This document shows positions 20,800-30,096 of a stretch of DNA of 35,403 nt, piece by piece. Source of the stretch: Photobacterium sp. JCM 19050. GTDB taxonomy: Bacteria; Pseudomonadota; Gammaproteobacteria; Enterobacterales; Vibrionaceae. The position numbers and the translations under genes were made by a program. The stretch is taken from positions 1-35,403 of the forward strand of contig BAXG01000050.1 in assembly GCA_001310455.1 (NCBI GenBank), given 5' to 3'. Positions within the stretch are counted from its first letter, which is position 1, and the number at the start of each line of letters is the position of its first letter. The notes below the pieces were generated by a model that worked only from the letters and a program-made list of their open reading frames with translations, did no database searches and had not been told where the DNA came from.

Positions 20800-22391
20800 A
20801 TGGCTAGCAACAAGTGGGTTCAGCACACGGGCATTATCGTGGCGGGTGGTATTTACACCCTGGTCCTTTCCGTTTTCTCTTATTTGTTTTCCTTAGGGTG
20901 GTTCGGAATTGTTCTTCCACTCTCTGCAGTGCTGTTTACAGGCTTGTGTGTCTGGCTGCGCTCGTCTGCCGATAACAGTGCAGATGCGACAACAGAGTCA
21001 GAGGCGGAAGCATGTTTGGTCCTGAATGAAAAAACCGCGAACAAACTCTCTGGCAACGCGACCCACAATGCAATAGCGGCGGCTGAAGTCTCCCATTCGC
21101 TGGATACGCTGAAAACCAAAATCGGCCGCCAGTTCGAATCTATCGTCCACATAAGTCACACTTCCGGCGAAGTCTCCGCCACACTTGTTGCCAGTGGAGA
21201 AAAAGAGCAGTTAACCGTCGCGTCAGCGGCTGAAATGCTGAAAGCCAGCGATGAGAGTTCTAACTCCCTTGCCGCTTCTATCGAGGATATGCGAAGGATC
21301 AACGCCAAAAGCAGCCTGGCGTCTGAACAGATTAAGTCGCTGGATGCAAACGTAAACAAAGTCAGTGCGGTGGCGAAAACCATTGATGATATTGCGGACC
21401 AAACGAACCTGTTGGCGTTAAATGCCGCCATCGAGGCTGCCCGGGCAGGCGAGCAAGGCAGGGGCTTTGCGGTGGTAGCTGATGAAGTGCGAACGCTGGC
21501 GAAACGGACATCGGAAAGCACCGAGGAAGTGGCGCAAATTGTCCGTGAAATCCTGTCTGAATCTGCATCGGTGATGGCCCACATTAATGAGCTGTCCACC
21601 GACGTAGATAAAGGCACCAACAGTATTGAAAAGGTGGGGGATACGCTGCAGGGGCTTTCCAGACTTGCCCACGATGTAGAAAGCAATATTGCAAAAATTG
21701 CTGAGGCGTCAGCCAAGAACCAGGCGAGCCTTGATCAGGTACACGAGGCGCTGTTAGTGGTCAGAGAGGACGTGGAATTCAGTTCCGATGAGATGGTCCG
21801 TCTTTCAGGTTCGGCACAAACATTGATGGATATGGCGGAATACGGTAATGCCGTGTTCACCGAGCACTATCCGGACAGCGTCCATCAGAGCTTTTTTAAA
21901 GCAGCCAGCGACGCAAGGGACAGGATACAAGAACTGTTTGAACACGCTGTGGACAATGGTGACATTTCGCTGCATGACCTTTTCAGCCACAAATACACAC
22001 CGATTCCCAATACCAACCCGCCTAAGTTCAGCGCTTCGTTTGATACCTTTTGCGACAAAGTGCTGCCCGGCATTCAGGAGCCGGTGTTAAGTGAAGACTC
22101 GCGAATTATCTACGCTATTGCCACGGACCTGAAAGGTTATGTGCCGACCCACAACAACTGCTTCTGCCAGCCGCTGACTGGTGACTTTGACAAAGACATG
22201 GTCGGCAACCGGACCAAGCGGATATTTGATGACAGAACCGGCTCTCGTTGCGGCAGCCATACCCAAACCATGTTGCTTCAAACCTACAAGCGGGATACCG
22301 GTGAAGTGATGCATGATCTCTCTGTCCCGGTGTTTGTAAAAGGGCGTCACTGGGTGGATTGAGAATGGGTTACAAGCCACCAGAGGCATAA
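20800..22391 (+). CDS. Methyl-accepting chemotaxis protein with C-terminal sensor-like domain (one frameshift)
   Basis: This is a chemoreceptor of about 530 residues. Two transmembrane helices (about 9-53) are separated by only a few residues, so there is no periplasmic ligand domain. The signalling domain (about 100-350) includes the conserved tip NLLALNAAIEAARAGEQGRG. A C-terminal domain (about 380-530) with GYVPTHNNCFCQPL, RIFDDRTGSR and LLQTYKRDTGEV resembles the Cache/PAS-like domain that follows the signalling region in some proteobacterial receptors. Sensing is probably cytoplasmic. The open frame ends early at 22362. Adding one G at about 22354 gives GRHWGGLRMGYKPPEA, the usual family ending, with the stop at 22389-22391. 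AGGGAG lies upstream of the ATG. Confidence 0.85.
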
Positions 22392-22523
22392 CACAAATAT
22401 GTGAACACCCGGGCACTAATTTTTGCTGCGTAGATTCTCGGCAATGATAGAATGCGGCGCAATTCCTCCCCCATACTTTGAAGCGGGAAGAAATCACTGT
22501 CGTAATGTCTGAGGTCTTACAAC

Positions 22524-22793
22524 ATGGCTTACACTCTTGAAGAAGCGACCGAGCGGTTTGGCCTGCCCATAGAGTACATCCAGGCTTCGCTGGCTTCTGG
22601 CCGACTGTCCGAAATGTCCTACTTCGAACTGGCAAAATTGAAATCCTATTACATCCAGATGCAATCGTCTGAAGACGAGACTGATGAGCAGGTGATCGCC
22701 AAACTGATTGCCGTTTATGGTGAAGAGCGGGTTCGCTCGAAGCTGGCGAGTGGCCTCACCCCTTACGAGCTGTTAAAAGCCGTACGAAGCTGA
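22524..22793 (+). CDS. Small hypothetical protein
   Basis: I do not recognise this 89-residue acidic protein. It begins MAYTLEEATERFGLP, which reads like a short helical DNA-binding or adaptor motif, and is predicted to be mostly alpha-helical with no signal peptide or membrane segment. GAGG lies about 10 bases before the ATG. A perfect terminator follows 24 bases after the stop, which supports it as a real gene. TAGAAT at about 22446 may be its -10 box. It stands alone between the chemoreceptor and cardiolipin synthase genes. Confidence 0.6.
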   Translation: MAYTLEEATERFGLPIEYIQASLASGRLSEMSYFELAKLKSYYIQMQSSEDETDEQVIAKLIAVYGEERVRSKLASGLTPYELLKAVRS

Positions 22794-22817
22794 CTGCTTC
22801 AATCAATCCAGTCAGAA

Positions 22818-22843
22818 ACGGACAGCCAAGGCTGTCCGTTTTG
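22818..22843. terminator. Bidirectional terminator between small ORF and cls
   Basis: ACGGACAGCC and GGCTGTCCGT form a perfect ten-base stem with a two-base spacer, followed by TTTG on the plus strand and by T residues on the minus strand. It lies between convergent genes. Confidence 0.85.
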
Positions 22844-22868
22844 CTTTCTGTTCTTTTTCAGTGCCGGG

Positions 22869-24323
22869 TTAAAGCAGCGGCTGAACATATAAAAGAACTG
22901 TTCAACAGGCTTGTTGTAAATCGGGCGGCTTTTCCACTTATCGATATCCACCAGGGTGGACTGGTCGAGGTAGGATTTTTGCAGGCCGATAAGATCAGAA
23001 CAAAATTCCGGGTCATCCACAGCAAGGTCAATTCGAAGTTAAGCCAGAAGCTGCGCATGTCCATGTTTACTGTACCGATCAGGCAGTAATCATCGTCAAT
23101 CATTACCGATTTGGTATGCAAAAGGCCGCCTCCAAAGCGGTAGATTTTCACTCCGGCTTCCAGCAGGTCGCTGAAAAAGGCACGGCTTGCCCACTCCACC
23201 ATCAACGAATCGTTTTTCGCCGGAATGATAATGCTGACGTCAATGCCTCGGTAGGCGGTGGTTTTCAGCGTCTCAAGCAAGTAATCGCCCGGCACGAGAT
23301 ACGGCGTGGTGATGGTCACAGATCGTTGGGCCTGGTGAATAGCCAGATGCAGCACTTGCTGGATTAACCCGTCCGGCATCGATGGGCCGGATGGCACAAC
23401 CTGGACTGCGTGGGTAAGGTGCTTGTGGCCTTCAGGCACCACGCAGTTGTGAGGGGGCAGGTTGCGGTTTCCGGTTTCCACTTCCCAGTCCCAGCAAAGG
23501 ATGCTGTTGAGAAGGGGAACCACCGGGCCGGTTATGCGAACCATCACATCCACCCACTGGCCAACACCACTGTCCTGTTTGAAGAAACGCGGGTCCACCA
23601 TGTTCATAGAGCCGGTGTAACCGATAGCATTGTCAATCACCACAATTTTACGGTGCTGGCGAATATCCTGGCGGCGGAAAAACATCCGGAATGGCGTCAC
23701 GGCCAGGGATTCAACCAGATGGACGCCGGCGTTTCGCATTGCAGCCGGCCAGTGGCTGCGGAAGAACTCTTTGCTGCCGGCGGAATCGAGCATGATTCGC
23801 ACTGTAACCCCGCGCCGCGCCGCGTCACAGACTGCTTTTGCCACATCATCGGCGTGGCCGCCAGGGTGCCAGATATAGAACACCATGTTGACGCTTTCCG
23901 TCGCGTGGCGAATGTCAGCAGCCACTGACCTCAATGCGTCAGCGGTGTTGCTGTTCAATGCCAGATCGTTACCGGTAAGGCTCGGGATAGATGTCCGCTT
24001 AACACAGAGCTCGTGTACCGGCCGGGCATGGAAACCCATTCTGTGCGGCAGGTAGCCCGGGCAATCCGAAAGATCCTGCATCCAGTCAGCATAGGGTTTG
24101 AACATGGATTTGGCGCGCTGAGCCCGTTTTTGCCGAGATTCAATTCACCGAACAGTAAATAGAGCACCACACCGGCAATGGGAAGAATAAAGATGATAAG
24201 AAGCCAGGCGAGAGATACACCCATGGCACGCCGGCGCAAAACCACGCGCATTGTGACGGATGCGACCATCAGCCAGTAAAGAAAGAGACCTACCCAGGTC
24301 AGAACTTCATAAAACTTGTCCAT
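22869..24323 (-). CDS. cls: Cardiolipin synthase (ClsA-type, three frameshifts)
   Basis: This membrane enzyme joins two phosphatidylglycerol molecules into cardiolipin and glycerol. Corrected length is about 485 residues, matching E. coli ClsA (486). Two N-terminal transmembrane helices (about 5-60) precede two phospholipase D domains. Their HKD motifs are HRKIVVIDNAIGYTGSMN and HTKSVMIDDDYCLIGTVN. The frame breaks at about 24129, 23025 and 22879. Added bases give GELNLGKKRAQRAKSMF, FELTLAVDDPEF and the family ending FFYMFSPLL with a stop at 22869-22871. Without the last correction the frame would run about 70 bases too far, into the terminator. The gene appears monocistronic. Confidence 0.88.
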
Positions 24324-24621
24324 TAAGGCAGTGTTACCTCATAAGAGCAAACTTCGCACCATTCCCTGACTTTCTTTCGATTTGGAACGATCCGTGTCGA
24401 AATGCTTCGATATGGTCTAAGGTGCTGGAATACTACGTTTTCTCCGAATGCCACGACTGTATCATGAAGCCAGAATTAGCGCTGGGCTTTTTTATCTATC
24501 GTGCATCTGTAAAAGATATTTCTCTGATACGTTTGTCATGGTAAACAGTTTTGAATCACTCGCTACTGGCGGGGAGTTCCAGTAAACTTCGGCTTCTTTT
24601 GTTTCCTTGTCAGGCACCGTT

Positions 24622-25287
24622 ATGACTGCTCCCTTTTCCCTGGTATTCCAGCACAATGACTTTGTAATTATCGACAAACATCCGGGTGTCAGCGTCCACA
24701 AAGACGACAATGAAACAGCGTTTGTGAGCGATGTTGCAATTAAGCTGGGAAAAGAGAAACTCTATTTGGTGCATCGTCTGGACAAAAAGACATCCGGGCT
24801 TCTTATTTTGGCCTGCTCCAGCGAAGCGGCTGCCGGGTTGTCGGCACTTTTTGTGTCCAAGGACATCGAAAAATACTATCTGGCCCTGTCTGCGAAAAAG
24901 CCGAAAAAGAAGCAGGGGCTGGTGCTTGGCGATATGGAAAAAGCCCGTCGCGGTGCGTGGAAGCTGACCAGTGGTAAAACCAATCCGGCGGTTACCCAGT
25001 TTTTTTCAACGGCACATACCGGCAAAAATGGAGAGCCGCTGCGCGCACTCCTTTGCAAACCCCACACCGGGAAAACTCACCAAATCCGTGTCGCGATGAA
25101 AAGCGTCGGTGCGCCGTTGCTTGGCGATGATCTTTACGGCGGGGAAGCCAGCGACCGGGGTTATCTTCATGCGTATGCGCTGCGTTTTCACTTCAAGGGC
25201 GAAGATTTCAGTTTTGTGCTGCCACCGCAAATGGGTGAGCACTGGTGCGGGCGGGAAATAGAAGGCTGGGCGATGCCTGGGATTTGA
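24622..25287 (+). CDS. RluA-family RNA pseudouridine synthase
   Basis: This protein of about 221 residues isomerises uridine to pseudouridine in an RNA target. The catalytic motif HRLDKKTSGLL is present, with the nucleophile Asp54. Further signatures are PHTGKTHQIRVAMKSVGAPLLGDDLYGG near residue 155, given here in two parts: PHTGKTHQIRVAM and GAPLLGDDLYGG. There is no N-terminal S4 domain, as in the short RluA/TruC-like branch. The RNA target cannot be assigned. I chose the ATG at 24622 over an upstream TTG, because AGG lies seven bases before it. The frame is intact and a strong terminator follows. Confidence 0.85.
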   Translation: MTAPFSLVFQHNDFVIIDKHPGVSVHKDDNETAFVSDVAIKLGKEKLYLVHRLDKKTSGLLILACSSEAAAGLSALFVSKDIEKYYLALSAKKPKKKQGLVLGDMEKARRGAWKLTSGKTNPAVTQFFSTAHTGKNGEPLRALLCKPHTGKTHQIRVAMKSVGAPLLGDDLYGGEASDRGYLHAYALRFHFKGEDFSFVLPPQMGEHWCGREIEGWAMPGI

Positions 25288-25317
25288 GCTGGCCGGTGGT
25301 CAAGAAAAACTGAACAG

Positions 25318-25345
25318 AAAACGGCGACCAATCGGTCGCCGTTTT
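25318..25345. terminator. Bidirectional terminator after the pseudouridine synthase gene
   Basis: AAAACGGCGACC and GGTCGCCGTTTT form a perfect 12-base stem with a four-base loop, giving T-runs on both strands. It lies between the convergent pseudouridine synthase and pilotin genes. Confidence 0.9.
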
Positions 25346-25363
25346 CATGTCGGAGTGCCGCCG

Positions 25364-25762
25364 TTAACGGGCATCACAGGTTTCTGTGTCTACCACTTTC
25401 TCAGTCACCGGGCGGCCGCGCATATCGCGAATCAGCAGCTTGTAGCTGACGCCTTGCTCCATCAGGGAATACACTTCATTGTCATTGCAGTAGCGGTTGA
25501 CCATAGCGTCTGTCAGGTCGCTGGGGGCATTCTTGGTATCGCCGCTGTAAAGCAGGGTCATTTCAATCTGGCTGCCGTCTGCTTTGGCGCGAACCAGGGT
25601 GTAACCCTGCATTTCAACCGGGACAACGTTACTCAGCATGGCGGCTCGTTGCTTGGCGAAAGACTCAGCGATCTCCTGCTGGTCTGGTGTCGAAGAGCAG
25701 GCTGCCAGTGCAAACGCCGCACCGGTGATAACGAAGTATTTTAATGAAGTAAGCATCTGCAT
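25364..25762 (-). CDS. aspS: AspS-like type II secretion pilotin lipoprotein
   Basis: This 132-residue lipoprotein has the lipobox LAAC with the modified Cys22. The mature part resembles the AspS/GspS-beta pilotins, which carry secretin subunits to the outer membrane. It has MLSNVVPVEMQGYTLVRAKA, IEMTLLYSGD, a central NRYCNDNE cysteine and a C-terminal TETC cysteine, which could form the disulfide reported for this family. No other type II secretion gene is in the window. An orphan location is known for AspS in Vibrio. AAGGA precedes the ATG. My recognition rests on memory of the family, so it should be tested by profile search. Confidence 0.6.
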   Translation of the reverse strand: MQMLTSLKYFVITGAAFALAACSSTPDQQEIAESFAKQRAAMLSNVVPVEMQGYTLVRAKADGSQIEMTLLYSGDTKNAPSDLTDAMVNRYCNDNEVYSLMEQGVSYKLLIRDMRGRPVTEKVVDTETCDAR

Positions 25763-25802
25763 GGATGGTGTCCTTGGACTGCTTGCCGGTTAACCCTGCG
25801 GG

Positions 25803-26108
25803 TTATGCTGCCGGCAGTACTTTTTTAAAGGGTTTTACGATAACGTCTTTGTAGACACCTGCGTCGATATAAGGGTCAGCATCTGCCCACGCCTTGGCAT
25901 CTTCAAGAGAATCAAACTGTGCGATAACGGTTGAACCGGTAAAGCCGGCTTCACCCGGATTTTCGTCGTCGATAGCCGGGTTTGGCCCAGCAACCAGCAG
26001 GCGGCCTTGCGCTTCTAAGTCACGAAGGCGGGCAAGGTGTTGCTCACGAACCTGCATGCGCAGCGGAAGACTGTTCTCAACGTCTTGGGAAAAGATTACG
26101 TACCACAT
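25803..26108 (-). CDS. yciI: YciI family protein
   Basis: This 101-residue protein matches the YciI (DUF1330-like dimeric alpha/beta barrel) family. It begins MWYVIFSQDVENSLPLR and includes RLLVAGPNPAID, where the conserved histidine/aspartate active-site pattern lies nearby, and ADADPYIDAGVYKDV. Its function is uncertain; related proteins have been proposed to be enzymes or stress proteins. AGGAG lies seven bases before the ATG at 26108. An uninterrupted frame from the upstream yciA gene runs into it, but a terminator and a frameshift separate the two, so I treat it as an independent gene. Confidence 0.85.
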   Translation of the reverse strand: MWYVIFSQDVENSLPLRMQVREQHLARLRDLEAQGRLLVAGPNPAIDDENPGEAGFTGSTVIAQFDSLEDAKAWADADPYIDAGVYKDVIVKPFKKVLPAA

Positions 26109-26159
26109 CCGTGTACTCCTGATTGGACTGAGAGAGATAAATTGCGGATATTGTAGCGG

Positions 26160-26190
26160 AAAAAAATGCCCCGGTCGTTGGCCGGGGCAT
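26160..26190 (-). terminator. Intrinsic terminator between yciA and yciI
   Basis: TGCCCCGG and CCGGGGCA form a perfect eight-base stem with a seven-base loop, followed by seven T residues on the minus strand. It lies directly after the corrected yciA stop and inside what looks like a yciA-yciI fusion frame. Confidence 0.9.
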
Positions 26191-26199
26191 GAAGAGTTC

Positions 26200-26594
26200 T
26201 TATTTTTGACGGGACGCGGGCGGCCTTCTGAATCAATGGCCACATAATTAAAGGCCGCTTCACAGACTCGGTAGCGTTCTCCGACCTCATGGTACGCGAC
26301 CGGTTTCACCCAGACTTCCAGAGAGACTGTCATGGATGAATTGCCGATTCGGGTACACTCGCCGTAACAACACACCACATCGCCGACACTGACCGGGGCT
26401 TTGAATACGATGTTGTTTACGGATACGGTCACCACGCGGCCACCGGAAATCTCTTTAGCCAGAATGGCGCCGGCGAGGTCGAGCTGGGACATGATCCAGC
26501 CGCCAAAGATATCGCCGTTTGCATTGGTGTCTGCCGGCATCGCCAGGGTTCGGAGCAAAAGCTGTCCCCGCGGGCAGTTGTTTTGTTCACTCAT
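26200..26594 (-). CDS. yciA: Acyl-CoA thioesterase YciA (one frameshift at the 3' end)
   Basis: This hotdog-fold enzyme hydrolyses acyl-CoA thioesters in the cytosol. Signatures are LRTLAMPADTNANGDIFGGW, LAGAILAKEISGGRVVTVSV and NYVAIDSEGRPRPV. The read frame continues into yciI. Adding one A to the run at 26203-26207 places a stop right after RPRPVKK and gives 131 residues, matching E. coli YciA (132). A strong terminator follows at once, so the fusion is an artefact. Confidence 0.88.
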
Positions 26595-26627
26595 GGTGTT
26601 ATCCAGACTCTTACTGCGCTTTCTGAA

Positions 26628-27179
26628 TTACTCTGAGGTTGACTCTGAGCTCTTGTCTTTAGGCATCTGCTTGTAGATGTAGACGCCGGTCGCGAGAGTA
26701 TACGCTAAAGTCAGGGCCAATAAACCGAACACCTTGAAATTCACCCACACATCCAGAGGCAGACGGTAGGCCACATAAACGTTCACCACGGCAAGGACGC
26801 TAAAGAAAGCAACCCAGGCGCTGTTGATGTTGCGCCACACATTGTCAGGCAGCGTCAGTTCCTTGCCGAGCATTCCTTTGATTACCGGTTTGCCCATCAT
26901 CTGGGTTACCAACAGGCCTGCGGCAAACAGCGCGTAGACAATGGTGACTTTCCATTTGATGAAGTTGTCATCATGGAAAATCAGTGTCATGGCACCAAAC
27001 ACCGCTACCATGGCAGCTGTAATCAACTGCATCTTCTCAACTTTGCGGTACATCACCCAGGTCACGCCGACCATTACCAGAGTCACGACAATCAGGGCGC
27101 CGGTTGCGGTAAAAATGTCGTACATCTTGTAGAGCGCAAAAAAGACAATCAGAGGAATAAAGTCGATCAGTTGTTTCAT
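26628..27179 (-). CDS. yciB: Inner membrane septation protein YciB
   Basis: This intact protein of 183 residues has five to six predicted transmembrane helices. It starts MKQLIDFIPLIVFFALYKM, which is characteristic of YciB (also called IspZ). Other family segments are ITAAMVAVFGAMTLIFHDD, IKWKVTIVYALFA and NSAWVAFFSVLAVVN. YciB acts in envelope maintenance and septation in E. coli and interacts with cell-division proteins. I chose the ATG at 27179 over an upstream GTG. It lies 33 bases upstream of yciA on the same strand and may be co-transcribed, as is usual for this cluster. Confidence 0.9.
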   Translation of the reverse strand: MKQLIDFIPLIVFFALYKMYDIFTATGALIVVTLVMVGVTWVMYRKVEKMQLITAAMVAVFGAMTLIFHDDNFIKWKVTIVYALFAAGLLVTQMMGKPVIKGMLGKELTLPDNVWRNINSAWVAFFSVLAVVNVYVAYRLPLDVWVNFKVFGLLALTLAYTLATGVYIYKQMPKDKSSESTSE

Positions 27180-27249
27180 CGTACACACACTGTTTATTTA
27201 GTAATGGGGCTAGTCTACAGAATTCCGGCAGGGCGTGGAAATGCTGAAT

Positions 27250-27272
27250 CGCACTGACAGTGTGTCAGTGCG
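27250..27272 (-). terminator. Strong hairpin between maiA and yciB
   Basis: CGCACTGACA and TGTCAGTGCG form a perfect ten-base stem with a three-base loop, 22 bases after the maiA stop. No U-run follows, so it may stabilise the hmg operon mRNA 3' end or be a protein-binding palindrome upstream of yciB. Confidence 0.45.
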
Positions 27273-27294
27273 TAACAAGGTGTGAGTGGCTGCG

Positions 27295-27927
27295 CTAATT
27301 AACAGCAAGGGGAGCATCCGGGTGCGCGTTTGCAAACGCCGGAAGAGACAGACAGTTTTGTTCGATACGTACCAGAGTTGGGTAGGCAGCCAGAGCAAAA
27401 TTAAATCGCCGTGCGTTAAAAAGCTGAGGTATCAGGCAAATGTCCGCCATCATTGGGGTGTCGCCGCTGCAAAAAGCGGTATCTGTGCCCTGAAGTTTCG
27501 CCTCAAGACCATTAAACCCCTGCGCCAGCCAGTGGTGATACCACGACAGTTTTTCTTCCTCGCTGTGTCCAAGTTCGCCTGTCAGGTGGTTGAGCACCCT
27601 CAAGTTGTTCAGCGGATGCATGTCGCAGGCGACGTCCATCGCCAATGCGCGGCAATGGGCTTTGGCAACCGGGTCTTTTGGCAACAGTGGGTGGTGAGGA
27701 TGAATTTCGTCCAGGTACTCCAGAATGGCCAGAGACTGGGTCAGGATTTGCCCGTTGTCTGCAAGTGCCGGAACGAGTCCGGCAGCGTTGACAGACCGGT
27801 AACCCGACTGGTCCTGTTCATTGTCGAGCAGTGACACAGACGAAGATTCGTAAGGAATCTCCTTAAGGTTCAGCGCAATCCTTACCCTGAAAGCAGCGGT
27901 CGACCTGACGTAATCATAAAGCTGCAT
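27295..27927 (-). CDS. maiA: Maleylacetoacetate isomerase (zeta-class GST)
   Basis: This glutathione-dependent enzyme isomerises maleylacetoacetate to fumarylacetoacetate in tyrosine catabolism. The 210-residue protein has a thioredoxin-like N-terminal domain with YDYVRSTAAFRVRIALNLK, where Ser and Thr-Ala occupy the zeta-class glutathione site. SLAILEYLDEIHP and the C-terminal helical domain ADICLIPQLFNARRF follow. AGGA lies just before the ATG. It starts 12 bases after fahA on the same strand and is the last gene of the operon. The frame is intact. Confidence 0.92.
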   Translation of the reverse strand: MQLYDYVRSTAAFRVRIALNLKEIPYESSSVSLLDNEQDQSGYRSVNAAGLVPALADNGQILTQSLAILEYLDEIHPHHPLLPKDPVAKAHCRALAMDVACDMHPLNNLRVLNHLTGELGHSEEEKLSWYHHWLAQGFNGLEAKLQGTDTAFCSGDTPMMADICLIPQLFNARRFNFALAAYPTLVRIEQNCLSLPAFANAHPDAPLAVN

Positions 27928-27939
27928 CTGTTCGTCCTT

Positions 27940-28920
27940 TTATTTGACATATTGAGTGACGGTCTGGTCAATTCGGCCGAATACCGAGTCGCCATTCTCG
28001 CCGAAGAGCTCAATTTCAACTTTATCACCGTACGTCATAAACGATGTGGACGCTGCTCCAGTGTCGATAATTTCGAGCATCCTTTTCTCGGCTAGGCAGC
28101 AGGAACCTTTGCTGCGGTCGAGGTTGGAAACCGTCCCTGAACCGATAATCGTACCAGCAGCAATGTGGCGGCTCTTGGCAACGTGGGCAACCAACTGGTG
28201 GAAATTGAATGTCATGTCAACACCGGCATCTGGTGCACCAAAGAGTTCGCCGTTGAGGTGTACGGTCAGTGGCCGGTGAACCTTGCCATCTTCCAACTGT
28301 CACCGAGCTCATCCGGGGTAACAGCAACCGGTGAAAACGCCGAGGCAGGCTTGGATTGGAAAAAGCCGAAACCTTTGGCAAGTTCTGCCGGAATCAGGTT
28401 ACGAAGGGAAACGTCATTGACCAGCATCAACAGCTTGATGTGGGAAGTCGCGTTTTCAGGCTTTGTGCTCATCGGCACGTCGTCAGTGATGACTGCGATT
28501 TCGGCTTCAAAGTCGCAGCCCCAGGCATCGTCAGCGAGCTCGATGTCATCCCTTGGGCCAAGGAAGCCGTCTGACATGCCCTGGTACATTAAAGGATCTG
28601 TCCAGAAGCTTTCCGGCATAGTGGCACCACGGGCTTTACGAACCAATTCGACATGATTGACATAAGCACTGCCATCAGCCATTGGAAGGCGCGGGGCAGG
28701 GGGGAGGCACAGTCTTCAGGGACAAAAGGAAAGCAATCCGGACACTCTCCGGCGTTCAGTGCGTCATATTTGGCCTCAAGTTTGGGAGCGATTTCCGCCC
28801 AGTTGTCGAGCGCATATTGCAGGTTGGCGCAATGCCTTCTGCGCATACTGCCTGTACAAGGTCACGGGATACAATGATCAGCTTTCCGTCACGCTGGTGT
28901 TTAAGGGATGCAAGTTTCAT
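27940..28920 (-). CDS. fahA: Fumarylacetoacetate hydrolase (three frameshifts)
   Basis: This cytosolic enzyme cleaves fumarylacetoacetate to fumarate and acetoacetate, the last step of the pathway. Corrected length is about 327 residues, typical of the bacterial FAH form. It begins MKLASLKHQRDGKLIIVSRD. The catalytic domain has VELVRKARGA, the metal-binding CDFEAEIAVITDD and GTIIGSGTVSN. Frames break at about 28822, 28679 and 28291. Adding one base at each joins IAPT to LQYALDNWAEIAP, PRAFQW to ADGSAYVNHVEL, and DSWK to DGKVHRPLTVHLNG. GGAG precedes the ATG. It starts 37 bases after hmgA. Confidence 0.9.
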
Positions 28921-28957
28921 CCGTAAATCTCCGTCTGGATTTGTTCTTTGGGGTCAC

Positions 28958-30096
28958 TTATTCGGCGTTTGGTGGCGTCTGCCAGGAGTTTACATACGCT
29001 TTATCTTCGACAGCGCGTGCTGCATCTGTCATATCGACAGGTATCCGGGTGTCAATCATGACTGCTACCTCATCGGTTTCCTTGCGGCCGTGCTTCTCGC
29101 CGGTGGCAAACGCTTTCGGGTGCGGGCCGTGAGGGAAACCACAAGGGTGCAGGGTTACCATGCCGGGATGGATGTTGTCTCGGCTGAAGAACTCGCCCTT
29201 GTGGTAGAAGATCACTTCATCATAGTCATCATTGTTGTGATAGAACGGTACTTTGAGGGCACCCGGATCGGATTCAATCGGACGGGGGACAAACGTACAA
29301 ATGACAAAGCCGTCAGCCACGAAAGTAATGTGTGCAGAAGGCGGCAGGTGGTAACGGTGGCTCATCAACGGGCGGATATCGCGCCAGTTGAGGCGAAATA
29401 CGGTGAGGTTTCCTTTCCAACCTACTGCATCAAGCGGGTTGAACGGGTAGGTCACTTTGTTCAGTTGGTTCCGGCTTTTGATGTGTACCTGCCAGGACTC
29501 TGTGCTGCTCTGCTGCGCGCGGAATGCATCATCAATACGTGGGTATTCAAGGACCGCAGGGTCAAAGATAGCGTGATCGCCCACCACACCACGTTCGGCA
29601 CTCATATATGAGCCGTTGGTGGCTTCAATCATCAACATGGTTACCGGTTCGGTCGGTTCAATACGCCAGCTTGTGGCGCGGGGCAATACAATGTAATCCC
29701 CTTCACTGAATGTCATGTGTCCGTAGTCACAAAACAGTGAGCCGGCTCCGGCGTGAATAAACAGGCAGTCATCCCCGTCACTGTTCCTGACCAAGTGGGT
29801 CATTCTCTCTGAGCACTTCCAGATACGCACTTTTACGTTAGCGTTCTCCACTAAACTCGGCGCGTTGAGCGTGAGTCATCAAACACTTCCATTTTGGTGG
29901 TGTCGAATGCGTGGGGACGGAGCGGGCCTTCCCACTCAGTCCAGCCTGTCGGGGCGTGCTGATGATACATATGGGTTGCAGGGCCGAAAAAACCCTCCTT
30001 GCCGACTTCCCGCTCGAAGGTTCCTTCTGGTAAATCACAATGTGCCTGACGGGATGCTTCCCCTTCTACAACAGGAAATGAAAACCACTTTCTCAT
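28958..30096 (-). CDS. hmgA: Homogentisate 1,2-dioxygenase (one frameshift)
   Basis: This iron enzyme opens the ring of homogentisate to form maleylacetoacetate. Corrected length is about 379 residues, typical of the short bacterial form. The start MRKWFSFPVVEGEASRQ has a perfect AAGGAG six bases upstream. The cupin-like core contains GDYIVLPRATSWRIEP. The iron-ligand region includes LHPCGFPHGPHPKAFATG, with the His and Glu residues expected for the active site. The frame breaks at about 29875. Adding one base joins KMEVFDD to LTLNAPSLVENANVKVR. It is the first gene of the hmgA-fahA-maiA operon and is divergent from a TRAP transporter. Confidence 0.92.

Noticed and set aside
21156..21716. A 186-codon minus-strand frame in the chemoreceptor gene
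   Set aside because: Serine/alanine-rich antisense shadow of the repetitive coiled-coil signalling domain.
27286..27834. A 182-codon plus-strand frame over maiA
   Set aside because: It is antisense to a complete, intact maiA gene.
28682..29611. A 309-codon open frame on the plus strand across fahA and hmgA
   Set aside because: It is antisense to well-recognised hmgA and fahA protein sequence and has no family resemblance or ribosome-binding site.
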